Below, piece by piece: positions 54,701 to 63,414 of a stretch of 64,000 nucleotides of DNA. A program made the translations under genes and the position numbers. Under the pieces are notes generated by a model that was given only the letters and a program-made list of their open reading frames with translations, did not search any database and had not been told where the DNA came from. Source of the DNA: Sarcocystis neurona (taxonomy: Eukaryota > Apicomplexa > Conoidasida > Eucoccidiorida > Sarcocystidae); the NCBI GenBank assembly GCA_000727475.1, contig KL647288.1:3219604-3283603 (forward strand), given 5' to 3'. Position 1 is the stretch's first letter. Each line of letters starts with the position of its first letter.

Positions 54701-56781
54701 TTCCAACTGCTGCTGCTGCTGTTCTCGCCGCTCCTGCTGCTGCTACTGCCACCCGTTCTGCTGCTGCTGACAGGACCGCGGGGTTTCACGCTGCTGCCCC
54801 AGCTGCTCCTGTTCGGGTCCTCAGAGGACAAGACAGCGCATAAACGGCCGCTGACGCTCTCGCCGGCTCCTTCCTCCTTGTTGCAAACAGGTCTGCCGTT
54901 GCTGTTGCCATTCCACTTACTGCCACCAGGCTCTTCCCTTGCCTCGTCTAGCGCCTCCACATTCTCTGCTCCACGCAGCCGCTTACCAGGTAGCCCTTCC
55001 GTATCGTCCCCTCCGCTTTTCTGACGTAATCCCAACATACCTGGGTCTCTGGCTGCTGCTTCTCCGGCAGCGACGCGAGGACTACTGCTGCCGCCGCTCT
55101 CCCACGCGTCGCTCCACCCGTTCGCATCGATGGATAGTCCCTTCGACCTGTTCATCTTCTCGGTTGCCGTTGCAGCTGCCTCCCTTGCTTCAGGCGCACC
55201 TCCAAAGACGCCGGGGAATGCCGAGCTCCGTCCAAGTGCTGCTGCTGTTGGCGCTGCTAATACCCCTCTGTTCGCTGTTGCAGGTGCTGCTTCGCTCCTG
55301 CGTAAGTCGCTGCCAAGTGATAACGCTTTGTCTCGCGTCGGTGGTGCGAATGATGTCTCCGCTGCTCTTTCGAACGCCGTATGTGCTGCTGCAGCCACTG
55401 CTGTACCTGCTGCAACACGCACGGCTACTGCTTCACTTGCTGCAAGAGCTGCTGTCGATTGCACAAGTGCCATTCTTCCTGCTGCACCTTCTTCGCACGC
55501 GACGCCTCTCGTTTCATCTGCCGTTGTCTTCGTACCTGCTTGCGTCCAACAACTTGCTGCTGCTTCCGCTGCGGCTTCCTGCTGCTCTGAGGGGGATGCC
55601 GCTGCAGCTGCCGCCGCCGTCTGCGGCGGGGGACGTGCTGCTGCTGTTCTTGAGGGTGTCGCCTGCTGACAGGACGCTCTTGTTGCTACTGCGTATCTCT
55701 CCTGAGGAGGCTTCTCTGTCAGTGACGGGCAGAAGTGAGACACGAAGGGCGGGGGGTAGGTCCAGCCGCGCCGTCCGCTCTGCAGCGTCAGCCACAAGTT
55801 TGTGGGAGAATTGGCCGCAGCAGCAGCAGCAGCATGCGCAGCGACAGCACCAGTACGCCCGCCACGACGTCCCACCGCAGCAGCTGTAGCTGCGGGAGCG
55901 CCAGAAGCACCCCGCACACAAGATGCAGCACAACGCTCACGCGGCATACTACCAGCTGCAGCAGACGGGAACAGAGTAGATGGAGAACCGCGCCGATCAT
56001 TACGAGCGGCAGCAGCGGCTGCGGCAGGATGCGATGGAGAAGCAGCAGTATAACCTGCAGCAGCGGCAGAATGGCACGCCGCGGATAAGGCATCAAGTTC
56101 ATCGTACGAGTAAGCAGCAACACGAGCGGAGGAGAGAGGATAGGACGACGCTGCACCGCCCAGTGGCGTCCAGAGTTGCGCAGCAGCAACAGCAGCTGAT
56201 GAAACGGAGGAATAAGACGCATCATCAAGAAGAGATCGCGAAGCAGCAGCGCCAGGAGCGCGAAGTGATGGCGTGTCTGCTGTGTTTGTATCAGACCGAG
56301 AGCCAGCTGCATCCGCGGGAGATGCTGTCATCGCAACATCCAGAGGAGCAGCATCCGAAGCATAGACCGCCGCAGACGCGGACGCCACCGCATCATCAGC
56401 GAAGAGCAGCAGCTGCTGCTGAGGAACACGCAAGGAAAACGCAGAGCTGTCCCTCTCGCCGTCGCCTGCTTGGCCAGACAGCCCGAGCAACGCTCCATCC
56501 TCCTGTGGTGACAGCATCGCAATACGAGTTTCCATTCCTGCTGCTGCAGCGGCGGGCAGGGTCCTGGTGACTGCAGCTGCCTCCCCTGGTTCTCTGTCAA
56601 CGCCCTCAGCAGCTGCTCCTGTCGCACGCGCTGGCCCTGCTCGTGACACTGCTGCTTCTGGGGCCGCGACTGGCGTTGGTGTTACTGCGGCGGACGGGGA
56701 TGCAGTCGCAAGCTGCGCAGTGTGTCCTGCCGCCGCATCACTGCTGCTCTGCACGTCCGACGGTAGGTGGGAAGTATCCAT
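31696..56781 (-). CDS. Giant DCAF-like WD40 protein (WDTC1/DCAF6/DCAF8 type), probable CUL4-DDB1 substrate receptor
   Basis: Gene model on the minus strand. Exons: 56781 to about 53672; one ending at 53344; 51440-51298; 49718-49639; 48525-48338; 47787-47665; 46391-46362 (weak); 46277-46157; 44332-41015; 39652-39520; 38617-38449; 37846-37705 or -37699; then probably 35499-35431 and 33784-31696. Every join listed from 53344 to 37846 is phase-compatible. Joined motifs are GHFGCVNAI-S-FSTDGELLASGSDD, HSANIFCVQFD, GTLETFDF-R, PKAALC-DIRK and HASIVNCC-S...LLASCGIERMIRFW, in the order found in these DCAFs. Known members bind DDB1 through two DxR boxes and recruit substrates to CUL4 ligases. The predicted length, over 3000 residues, is several times that of animal homologues because of low-complexity inserts. 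The C-terminal part may be a separate gene. Names rest on my memory of the family, not on a search. Confidence 0.6.
33785..37698. other. Microsatellite-rich, probably intronic
   Basis: Contains TATATA/ACATAC arrays (33.80-33.86, 34.12-34.16 and 36.19-36.23 kb) and CA runs. A strong minus-strand acceptor-like site (cttgcttgcccttgtag) at about 36.53 kb is followed by a short open stretch (NGAWVFLSWFPRNG) that may be an exon; another minus frame is at 36958-37155. Neither could be linked. No plus-strand gene is supported. Confidence 0.35.
35431..35499 (-). CDS. Small candidate exon linking to the acidic tail
   Basis: 69 bases, acceptor tggttcgtgcag before 35499, donor GTAAGT after 35431, phase 2 on both sides, encoding YVKDESLEDEIVILRFNSAA and a few basic residues. 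Its exit phase fits an acceptor at 33784. Its entry phase does not fit the exon ending at 37705, so at least one exon would be missing between them. Confidence 0.4.
37699..37846 (-). CDS. WD40 exon: last propeller strand, LLASCGIERMIRFW
   Basis: Acceptor tgtgcggctgcag, behind a long pyrimidine tract, precedes 37846; it accepts phase 2 from the exon ending at 38449. It encodes a Cys/Pro-rich loop, then PPLLASCGIERMIRFWLLQR, the pattern of the final blade in DCAF8/WDTC1 proteins (VLATSGIDxxIKIW in known members). The frame stops at TAG 37701-37699; a GTGTAG donor at 37704 would allow continuation to the acidic tail. Confidence 0.65.
38449..38617 (-). CDS. WD40 exon: VHVW strand and RGHASIVNCC turn
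   Basis: Phase 1 in, phase 2 out, donor CAG|GTAAAC. Encodes DNIVCGSCAAVDIAQVHVW, a charged linker (DVIDVEDYVKQRYTQ), then CLRGHASIVNCC. The GH...SIVNC element is the start of the last WD blade and is completed by the next exon. The acceptor could be 38617 or 38619; only 38617 fits the phase of the preceding exon. Confidence 0.6.
39520..39652 (-). CDS. WD40 exon: FMTLKAGCF...HIAIGSEDKR
   Basis: Acceptor gggatgaccag before 39652 (phase 0), donor CCCGCAG|GTGTGT after 39520 (phase 1). The core CFLFDDRHIAIGSEDKR fits the strand preceding the GSDCGHIFxW turn of DCAF propellers. The upstream intron carries a CA/GT dinucleotide run. A second possible donor (AAGC|GTGTAG) in the same phase would shorten the exon by a few codons. 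Confidence 0.55.
40815..41009 (-). repeat. CAG/GCA triplet array lying inside an intron
   Basis: On the minus strand this is a GCAGCAGTAGC-type array of about 195 bp that starts five bases after a perfect GTAAGT donor (41014). It is open in frame with the preceding exon for 56 codons before a stop at 40849-40847, so a naive ORF caller includes it. Because the next WD exon joins from 41015 in phase 0, I place the array in the intron. Confidence 0.6.
41015..44332 (-). CDS. 1106-codon low-complexity exon inserted between WD blades
   Basis: Acceptor ctcggttctttgcag before 44332 and donor CCG|GTAAGT after 41015, both phase 0. The exon starts DIRKNKAVCILKEPIRYCTS, which completes a blade (ALC-DIR, the second DxR box), and ends GADRVVFSWSGRLMLI...PLVYLTGHP, which resembles the VxFSxxGxxLLxSYxxxxxYLF strand of DCAFs. 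In between are roughly 1000 residues rich in Ala, Gln, Glu and Ser, coded largely by CAG-phase triplets, including Gln-rich segments and Ser/Gly runs. The ATG at 44473 gives a longer frame, but the intervening sequence looks like a pyrimidine tract. The insert is probably a disordered loop on the propeller surface. Confidence 0.6.
44673..45294. other. Assembly gap of 622 N
   Basis: Run of N inside the intron between exons 46277-46157 and 44332-41015. Both edges are ACATACGTAC tandem repeat, so the gap marks an unresolved array and its true length is unknown. Frames reported across it have no meaning. Confidence 0.98.
45295..45454. repeat. 18-bp tandem array (ATACGTACATACGTACAC)
   Basis: Nearly nine perfect copies of the 18-base unit follow the gap, then degenerate ACGTACAT repeats continue to about 45620; related ACATAC repeats precede the gap from about 44560. 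The TACGTA core is self-complementary, so single strands could form hairpins. Confidence 0.95.
46157..46277 (-). CDS. WD40 exon: LSVAVHPLDDFLFAF
   Basis: Acceptor after the tract ccttttcccaactatgcc, just before 46277; donor CTCTGC|GTAAGT after 46157, phase 2 in and phase 0 out, 121 bases. Encodes VVERTLASVLSVAVHPLDDF and then PKAALC, the strand that precedes the second DxR box; DIRK follows as the first codons of the exon at 44332. A 30-base exon at 46391-46362 (phase 2 on both sides, donor GTAAGT) would bridge from 47665, but its start is uncertain. Confidence 0.65.
47665..47787 (-). CDS. WD40 exon: KWSVGVCDLSTLAG to MFVGAS
   Basis: 123 bases, phase 2 on both sides. The acceptor ttgccgcgcgcag (behind TTTTTTTCAG) is preferred because it keeps frame: the split arginine codon of FDF-R joins to KWSVGVCDLSTLAG. 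The donor is GCTTC|GTAAGA. The order DxR box, xVCDL, then FVGAS parallels the known DCAF order of YDLR, xLIDL and LAVGAS. Confidence 0.65.
48338..48525 (-). CDS. WD40 exon ending in the first DxR box (FDFR)
   Basis: 188 bases with textbook splice sites: acceptor tttttctctctctcag before 48525 (phase 0) and donor CTTCAG|GTGAGA after 48338 (phase 2). It encodes VRNDLDETMLLRGGAAADLP, an Arg/Leu-rich insert, then HTQAIAAMEGGTLETFDF. GTLETFDFR matches the WD-strand end that carries the DDB1-binding DxR motif in CUL4-associated factors. Confidence 0.7.
49639..49718 (-). CDS. WD40 exon: SDQYLLTSGNDGRVIR
   Basis: 80 bases, phase 1 in and phase 0 out, donor GCG|GTAAGG. Joined to the exon ending at 51298 it gives NIFCVQFD-T-SDQYLLTSGNDG, the second blade. 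The acceptor (gtgaacacgcag) is purine-rich, which lowers certainty slightly, but phase and motif order agree on both sides. Confidence 0.65.
51298..51440 (-). CDS. WD40 exon: FSTDGELLASGSDDTRVLLW
   Basis: 143 bases, acceptor tcctctctttcag before 51440 (phase 2), donor GATA|GTAAGT after 51298 (phase 1). DGELLASGSDDTRVLLW is an unmistakable WD40 strand pair, followed by RHSANIFCVQFD, the HTANIFSVKF element typical of the WDTC1/DCAF group. This is the clearest single piece of homology in the window. Confidence 0.85.
53344..53556 (-). CDS. WD40 exon: GHFGCVNAI, start of first blade
   Basis: The donor ATCAG|GTGCGC after 53344 is phase 2 and joins perfectly to the exon at 51440 (GCVNAI-S-FSTDGELLASG). 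The exon contains a helix (KLRCCWDRAKQQQFLLRPVP), an acidic stretch (TEEDDEDPLHEDEERR) and GHFGCVNAI. Its 5' edge is uncertain: either an acceptor such as cgttatttctcgcag at about 53533, or a short intron, or direct continuity with the upstream frame if the 11-base G run at 53580-53570 carries a sequence error. Confidence 0.6.
53600..56781 (-). CDS. First exon of the DCAF-like gene: giant Ala/Ser/Gln-rich N-terminus
   Basis: The frame starts at ATG 56781, which has A at -3 and G at +4 and begins MDTSHLPSDVQSSSD; an upstream in-frame extension to 56895 runs through hydrophobic, intron-like sequence and is rejected. About 1030-1060 residues are dominated by Ala, Ser, Gly, Gln and Arg with CAG-phase triplets, and look disordered. 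There is no zinc finger or membrane segment. Near the end RKVRLYLDGLGP may be the helix that precedes the first blade. The right boundary depends on the poly-G frame problem; candidate donors are AAG|GTCCGT and GCAG|GTGGCG. Confidence 0.55.
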
Positions 56782-58931
56782 GTTACTAGCCAGACAACTG
56801 AAGGAGATTTCTACATAGGGCAAAGAAGACAAACGGAGCACACGAAGAAAACAGAGACAAGGGGAATTTATGTACAGGAAAAAAGGGTCTCGCAACTAAA
56901 GCGGAGTCTAGCGAAGAGGAAAGGAGAGGAAACAACAAGAGTTCCTCGAGTTGGTCTACTGGCCTTGGCTCGGCGCTATACACGCCCACACGTAAGTGTC
57001 CGTGTCTACAATATACATATATATATATATATACCTATACAGACACGAGCAGCGACACGTATACAGAAGTGCCCATCTCTTGCATAGACGTAAAGAGGAT
57101 ACAAAAATCAAGTAATATACAAAGAGGAAGACAGGGATAAATAAGTTACGTCACTACCGTAAAGAAGTGTGCTAAACGGTTGTAGCATAGAATATATATG
57201 TAGGTGGACGAGAAAGCACCACTCTGTGGTGGCGAGTGCTGTGCAGCAGGTGTCTCGCGGAAGACTACACATGAACACACGTGCAAAATGAATCTTCGAG
57301 ACGTACGGCATATAGACTGATAGACCGGTTCGTACGTAAACTATACCCGACTGATTGGTCGATATCCCTTTGCTCTCCCTCTATATATATCTTGGCCGCA
57401 GCACGAGATCCAGGAACGACCTCGTCTCAAACGGTGAGGCAGTTTCCTCTGACTTTCTCTGTAGAAGGGAAAGTCAGACGCGGGTCTTCTTTTGAGCCAC
57501 GTACGTGTTTCTCCATGTGCTCGAGTGTACGTACGCACAAGTATATGACATACACGTTTGCATAGAGGTGTAACTACTTCGCGAAAGTCACGCGTATGTG
57601 CGTGTACGATCAAGTGTGCGCCTAAAGGACGAATATATGAGTTTCCACTTCTTTTAGTATGTGACGACCTGCCTCAGAAGAGGCAGGAGAAAAGTCCGAG
57701 GATCACCTGCTGCTGATGGCCGCAATATTTGAAGACCGTCAAATACTGAAATGACATGATTTCGAGAAACGCGTACCATCGCGTTGAGCACCTAAGCGTG
57801 AGGCTTCTATCACGCAAATCGACACCTACACACGCATACGCATCTGCACCTAACCGTTGGAAGGAGGCATATGTATTCTAAAGTATATATACACACAGAT
57901 ATATATTTATATGGTTAGATGTATGTATACACGTATCTGACCCTTGTTGCGTTTAGGTCCATACGTGTGTACAGATATATACCTACGCAGACACAGACAC
58001 GGAGGAATGCAGGGAGGGGGTTTTCAGACGTGTTCGCGTATCTAATGAAGTCCACACACATTCACACGCGTGTATGTGCTGTGTTTTTGCGTATATACAC
58101 ATATATGTGGACATGCACACACACGCAGGTACATCGGGAAGCGCGAGTTCCTTCTCACAGACACATGAATATATGGAGACACTTAGATAGAAATCCGCGT
58201 GATTAAACACACAGTTGTGTATCTTCAGGTGAACACGCGTACATCGGTACACGCGTGTGTAAACATTAGACATTCCGACGAGAGCAGTTTGGGTAGTGAA
58301 GCACCACGCTCTGCACGTGTAAACGCATATTTGCATGAAGACCCACACGTGTACACACGCCTTCAACTACGCATGTTAAATACGTGTGTAAATGTGTATC
58401 CGCCTACAGCTGTGTATTTGCCAAGTAAATAGGCATACACCCGGCGCTGTTGATGCAAGAAGGAGATGCATTTATCCTCGAGTAGACATGTGTATACATC
58501 AAGTAGATCGCCACATGCGGGGTCCTCATACGAACAAGGGCTACCGGAGAACACCGTTTCGTAGGACGATATCTCTACGGACTACCGCAGGAAAAAAGAC
58601 CACACATGATTGCCCTACACAGAAGAAAAAGAGAATATCGTTTCAGTGGGATAACGGTGAAATCCGCCGCGACGGGGGCGCGATACCCTGTGCAGAGCAA
58701 TTCCGAAAGCTGTAAAGTATGCACAGTCTCCCCTTCCCGCTTCCCATGTGTTATACACACATCAAAGCGATCTACGAATATATATTTTACAAATGTAATT
58801 CACCAACTGTTCGCTCTCTATACACACGCAAATGCACAAATGTAACTGATGTATTGACTGTTTGCTCTGTATACACACACAAGTGCATACGTTTCGAGAC
58901 AGAGAGACGCGTACTCATATACATCTGAAGA
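56782..58931. other. Upstream flank of the DCAF-like gene, no gene supported
   Basis: Includes a purine-rich stretch on the plus strand (56.82-56.95 kb) and TATATATATA runs (about 57.02 and 57.89 kb), the same texture as the introns. Frames are short and show mostly ACGTGTAC-type words. The promoter should lie just above 56781; no element is recognised. Confidence 0.35.
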
Positions 58932-59302
58932 TCATTTCCACTCCCCTGTGTACAAGGCACATCCAGTGTTGGACGTAGGCCGAGGACAAGTGGGGCACAT
59001 CTGACCAGCGGCGCCGTCAGAAAGCGAAATCTCAAGAATATTTTTCTTCTGGATCAGTGAAAGTTGAGGCGGCGTCAACGCAAAGCCTCGAACTGCACAC
59101 GCTCGAATTAGCAGGAACTGATCAGCGGACAATGCAGGGGGAGAACAACTGGCAGGCGATGACGGTAGTGGAACAGCGAATACGCCTCAATATTTATGAG
59201 AACAGAAACACGGATTAAACTCGCGAGCCCTGTCTGTATACAGGACACTCCGCTGTAAAGTGCGTGGATGACTTGAGGATTTAGAAATTCTAGCTGTGAC
59301 AT
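58932..59302 (-). CDS. Candidate exons of an unrecognised minus-strand gene
   Basis: The segment read downward from about 59302 gives SQLEFLNPQVIHALYSGVSC, and the frame at 59117-58932 gives FLLIRACAVRGFALTPPQLS and later GQMCPTCPRPTSNTGC before a stop. A pyrimidine-rich acceptor (tccgctgatcag) sits before about 59120. The composition is natural and non-repetitive. CPTC could be half of a zinc site. The splice chain upstream is blurred by the 67-bp duplication. No family name can be given. Confidence 0.35.
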
Positions 59303-59434
59303 GAAAATATCTTACCCTTCCCGGGTCGACAAAGTCGCGCACATTCCGTCGCCAAGAGGCGAAAAACATGAAAATATCTTACCCTTCCCGGGTCGACAAA
59401 GTCGCGCACATTCCGTCGCCAAGAGGCGAAAAAC
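59301..59434. repeat. 67-bp perfect tandem duplication containing a splice-donor-like site
   Basis: Units 59301-59367 and 59368-59434 are identical by eye. On the minus strand each contains an open stretch (RNVRDFVDPGR) followed by GGTAAGATATTTT, a good donor. 67 is not a multiple of three, so both copies cannot be read in one frame. Confidence 0.95.
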
Positions 59435-60993
59435 AAGAGGGAAGTATGCAGACGCCTGCTCGTCTCACGGGATTCGCAGAAAAGAGAAAAAGAAGCCCGG
59501 CAGCGGTAAAGTGCCGCACGCATTCCCTACACAAAGATTGGCTACAGGAACACGTGTGACACGAGCGGCTCTACCTCTCTGAGAGGGGAACACAAGGTTT
59601 TGGAAGAGACAATCTGTGCCGATCAAGAAAAGTAGACAAGGCTAGTAAGGCGAGCATGGATTAAGAAAAGACAGGTTTTGTGTAGGGGAGAGAATCAAGA
59701 AAAGGTACGAAAGCATCTGCGGATAATCATACACAAATACGAAGGAAAAAGTCTTCTTCTACCAAACGGCACAAGGAAGGAAAAAAAATTGGAGTCAGCG
59801 AGCAGTGGGTACTTACGCGAAAATAGGACCTCCACCAGGTGAGCTGCTGGAATACAGAAGAGTACATCCTAACTTTGCACACGACGCGCATGTGAACAGC
59901 CGAGGAAATCCGCGAAAACCACAACGGCCTACCGAGGACGTGGCACACAAAAGAAAAGGAAGACATATATGCAGCGTATTGTAACGAAGCACCGAAAAAG
60001 TCCTGTGAGAAGCAATTGAAAGTCCTGGAGTCTCGTTATACGTCGAATACACCAGTACATGCTGCCCGAGAAAAAATGAGTTCCCCCGAAGGTAAAGACA
60101 CCTTTTGTCTCGTACTGTAGTTCAACCACGAACATGATAATACCGGCTGTTTATCTAACCACCATAAGAGATGTAGAGTTGCGCGCCACACACTATTTCC
60201 CTCATATATATCAAGGCAGAGTAGCAGGAGGAAGTCGAGGTACGAAGCCGACTACAGCCACGCCCCTTCTGTAGAAAAGGAACAAACACGCGCTCGCAAT
60301 GCCGACGGTGAAGGAAAAACCGGCGAATTCAAGGGCGGAAACGAGAGAGGAGGTTGAGTACGAGGACGAAAGCAGAAACAAGTGGACACGGTAGAAGAGG
60401 AGCAACAGTAACAAAGCTCCGTGTACCAATGTGCGGACTACTGCGTGAGAGTATCGATGTGGAGGAATCTGCTACCAAAACACCACCGTATCATAGATCG
60501 ATCACGTGTATGGAGAAGGAAGCTGATATGGTAACGGGTAGCTAAACGGGCTTTACTCCCGTGTCAGGCCTTACTGACGAAGATCCTGTGTAGATTTATA
60601 GATAATGAAAATGAGTTTGTAGTGATTTTGCTTGCAGACTGCATAAGAAATAGGTACGGTAAAGAAGGGGGAACAGACGCTACGCGGAGGGATGCCATCC
60701 GCAAGGCCGGCGGTGCAGCAGGAGACTGTGGTGACAGGCTCGTAGGTCACGCCCGCCTGGCTTCTCGCTTGCTCCTCGCCGTCGACGAAGAGATCAGTGC
60801 GGGAGGCAGAAAATGGCCGTTCAATAAGATGCGTACGTCACGAACAGTTCCACGTACATGGTGGAAAATACCATCACACGGCAGCGCCGCACTAGACAGC
60901 AGAAACAAAGTGGAAAAGACATGCGATGCCCCGAATCACAGATGCGTATCTACTGGTGAAGCTTCCTGTTAGGAGAGGTGAAGCAGCGTGCCA
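59435..60993. other. Region without a supported gene
   Basis: Both strands are purine- or pyrimidine-biased (AGAAGGAA-like on plus) and frames are short. The plus frame 60622-60972 has 116 codons, begins at a TTG and ends just before the minus-strand coding-like block, so it is probably spurious. Confidence 0.3.
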
Positions 60994-62066
60994 CTATGTG
61001 CAGCTGCATCGAGTGAGCCGTAGCAACAGCGGGGAAAGTGAAGCCGGAGGAGGAGTTAAGCTTGTGCGGAGGTGGTGTTCTACCTTCGGTGGGCAATGCT
61101 GCTTCTGGTCTTCAGCTCGTGTTTTCTCTCGGGCGGCCGCTGCTTCTGCAGTGCCGCTGCGGGTGGACCTGATGCTGATGAAATGGAGCTGAAGAGCACA
61201 GGTGATGGGTGATGATGCGGAACGTGTACCCGGCTTCGCTGTTGCTACCATTGCTGCTCCTGATGGTGGCCTTGCTGCTTCGTGGTCGGCCTCTGCAGCC
61301 AGTGAAACACACGCTTTGGCCTCTTTGTGACTACAGGAGTTCACGCTGCTCCTTTCCGCGTTTATACTGGCGCCTATCTTGTGTGTGCCGCGGGCCGGCG
61401 AAGGCCCGCGATTTGTCAGCTCAGACTCAGGCGCTCAGGCCTCTCTATTTTTTTCCGCCTATTTTGAGTCTCCGTTCCTGTCCCCTCTTCCGGCGCACTG
61501 GTCCTTGTTGTGATCTTCGCCAAGTCTAGTGGGCTTCTGGCGTGCTGCGAGATGCCACCAATGCTACAACACAGTGGTGCTAGTTACAAAAACACACTTG
61601 ACCCCTATATGTCAGCTGTCAACTACCCTCTGCTTCCCGGCTGCTTCGCCGGTTTGTTACTTCATGACCTCCAACCCTCCTGGTTCTGCCGCTGCCCTCC
61701 TGCTTCTACTGCAGCCTTCCTGCTTCTGTTGCTGCCGTTGTCGTTCTGCTGCTGCCTTCCTCGTTCTACCACTCGCGCTGGCTGCTGCTCTCACACGCAA
61801 ATGGTGCTGTTGTATGCGTATCGTCGGCAGCTCCGCTGGTGGTGCTGCTGCTGCTGCCACTGTGCTGGTGCCGGCGCACGTTGGTCGATACGGCGGACAA
61901 CTCCGACGAAATAGCGGTGTGCGGTTTGGTCATGAACCAAAACTTTACTGCTCAGCAGCTCTGCTGGTTGCGCTTCTTCCACTGCTACGCATACGGGCGT
62001 AAACAGCGAGCTACTCAGCAGGTTGCGTGACTGTACTGTGTCGCTGCGGCTTCCACGGCTACGCAC
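60994..62066 (-). CDS. Candidate split gene with CAG triplets
   Basis: CTG-type triplets on the plus strand around 61.23-61.30 and 61.68-61.86 kb imply minus-strand coding in Gln/Ala/Ser phase, as in the confident genes. Coding-like pieces are about 62066-61791 (VLVHDQTAHRYFVGVVRRID) and 61344-61085 (LQLHFISIRSTRSGTAEAAA), the latter ending near an AAG|GTAGAA donor. No start, stop or full splice chain was found and no family is recognised. Confidence 0.35.
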
Positions 62067-63204
62067 ACCGACGTGAAGAGATGCACCCGATTTTCTGTAC
62101 TAAATACTGTGGTGCGAAGTCAAAGCTTGCATGAGTACCCTCGCCTGCACAGACAGCTGCCCTTTGATATCTTCTGTCACGCCGCCCACGAAGACCCGTC
62201 TTCCTTACTTTCGTGGAAACCTTCCTACATCAAGACCAAACAGGATCCAAAGCACAGCACTTAATCGTACCAGATACTTCGAGTACAAGGAAGGAACTCC
62301 CCTTCTAAAAATGCCACCTGGAAGTCTACGATTCATGAATGTGTGTCTGTGCAGGGAGACGAAAGACGTAACGCAGTGGACGAATCCGCACTCCACTCGT
62401 TGATACGTACGCAGGATCCTTTATGGTGTTTACCCCGTGGTATGTATGTACAGGTGAATGGTTGTAGCTGCGTAGGTGCCCACCGAGTGCTAACAGGCAC
62501 GATACTGGAGAAGGTGTCACCGTGCCACAATGCAGGGCGAATGAGCCGAAGACGAGAAAATACACAACGTTAATTGGCGCAAAACTCCCTTTTCCAGTTA
62601 TATGGCAGACACCTCCGCGCCTGCAGAGGAAAGACTGCAGTGGAGCAACAGTGGACAGAACTTCCCTCGAGCACACAACGCATGGCATATACACGGGGGC
62701 ACTTCCGCAGCGTTTCTTCCTCTTGCGGAGGAGGTACAGCTTATATTTACGTCGTTTGTCGTACCGCAACAGCAGTCAATTCCTCTGCGCCACTGCGTTG
62801 GTCAGTAGCTCTAGTGAGGCACGAGTGATGCGCACATGGTGAGTCAGTTCACCTGTTAATCAGCACTAGAGATGAACTGTCGCGATGCCCACGGTGACTG
62901 AAGTCACACTCAATAAAATTGAACATGTTCTAATATTTACTCCGTGCAAATGCTGCTGCTTATGTCCAAAGTTTTACTCCATACATATGCTGCTACTTAT
63001 GCCTATGTTTTCACTGCCTATGGTGCTTCTATGACAATTCTCTTACAAATGTTTTCTGCTGCTCCGTTGATGACACTTAGACAGACATTAACTCACATTT
63101 TACAACAAGTACTGGAACTATTAGTACCGGTACTATAGCATGTATTGGTAGGTATCTACACCAGGAAAATCGACTGCCAGTGTGTCTACAAAAAAATATC
63201 TTAC
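62067..63204. other. Region with no gene called
   Basis: A 147-codon minus frame (62326-62769) begins at a TTG, not an ATG, and has mixed composition. Shorter plus-strand frames overlap it. From 62.95 to 63.13 kb the sequence turns AT-rich with TTATGTC/TATGCTGC words. Confidence 0.3.
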
Positions 63205-63414
63205 CGACGCAGCTGCAGTCGCCGCTACGGTCACGAAAATAACCGCCTTTACGCAAAATCGGTGGAAACATGACGCTGCGCTTGTGTGAGATTTGAGTGC
63301 AGCCGTCGTGAGCTTTGGAACGCGCCTCTCTACACTTTTACTACCGAACGAAATGACTTGAAGCAGTGCCGTTGCCTTCTTCGATCTTAGAATAATGCAG
63401 CGCACAAAGCACAC
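63205..63414 (-). CDS. Candidate exon with a hydrophobic segment
   Basis: A minus-strand frame after a TTTCAAG acceptor-like site ends at a good donor, GCGTCG|GTAAGA, at 63205. It reads SKKATALLQVISFGSKSVER and later CVKAVIFVTVAATAAAS, which might be a membrane segment or signal. The neighbouring exons are not seen; the open frame beyond the donor continues only to 63133. The family is unrecognised. Confidence 0.35.

Noticed and set aside
53367..56570. Plus-strand frames up to 316 codons over the N-terminal exon of the WD40 gene
   Set aside because: Antisense of CAG-phase triplets; the minus frame is single, 3 kb long, and leads to the WD40 exons.
56782..56895. Extension of the WD40 gene start to 56895
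   Set aside because: The added 38 codons are hydrophobic and intron-like; ATG 56781 has an excellent context (A at -3, G at +4).
59280..59300. A 22-base intron from the donor in the 67-bp duplication to gtcacag
   Set aside because: The phase can be made to fit, but the length is implausible without transcript support and the duplication makes the reading ambiguous.
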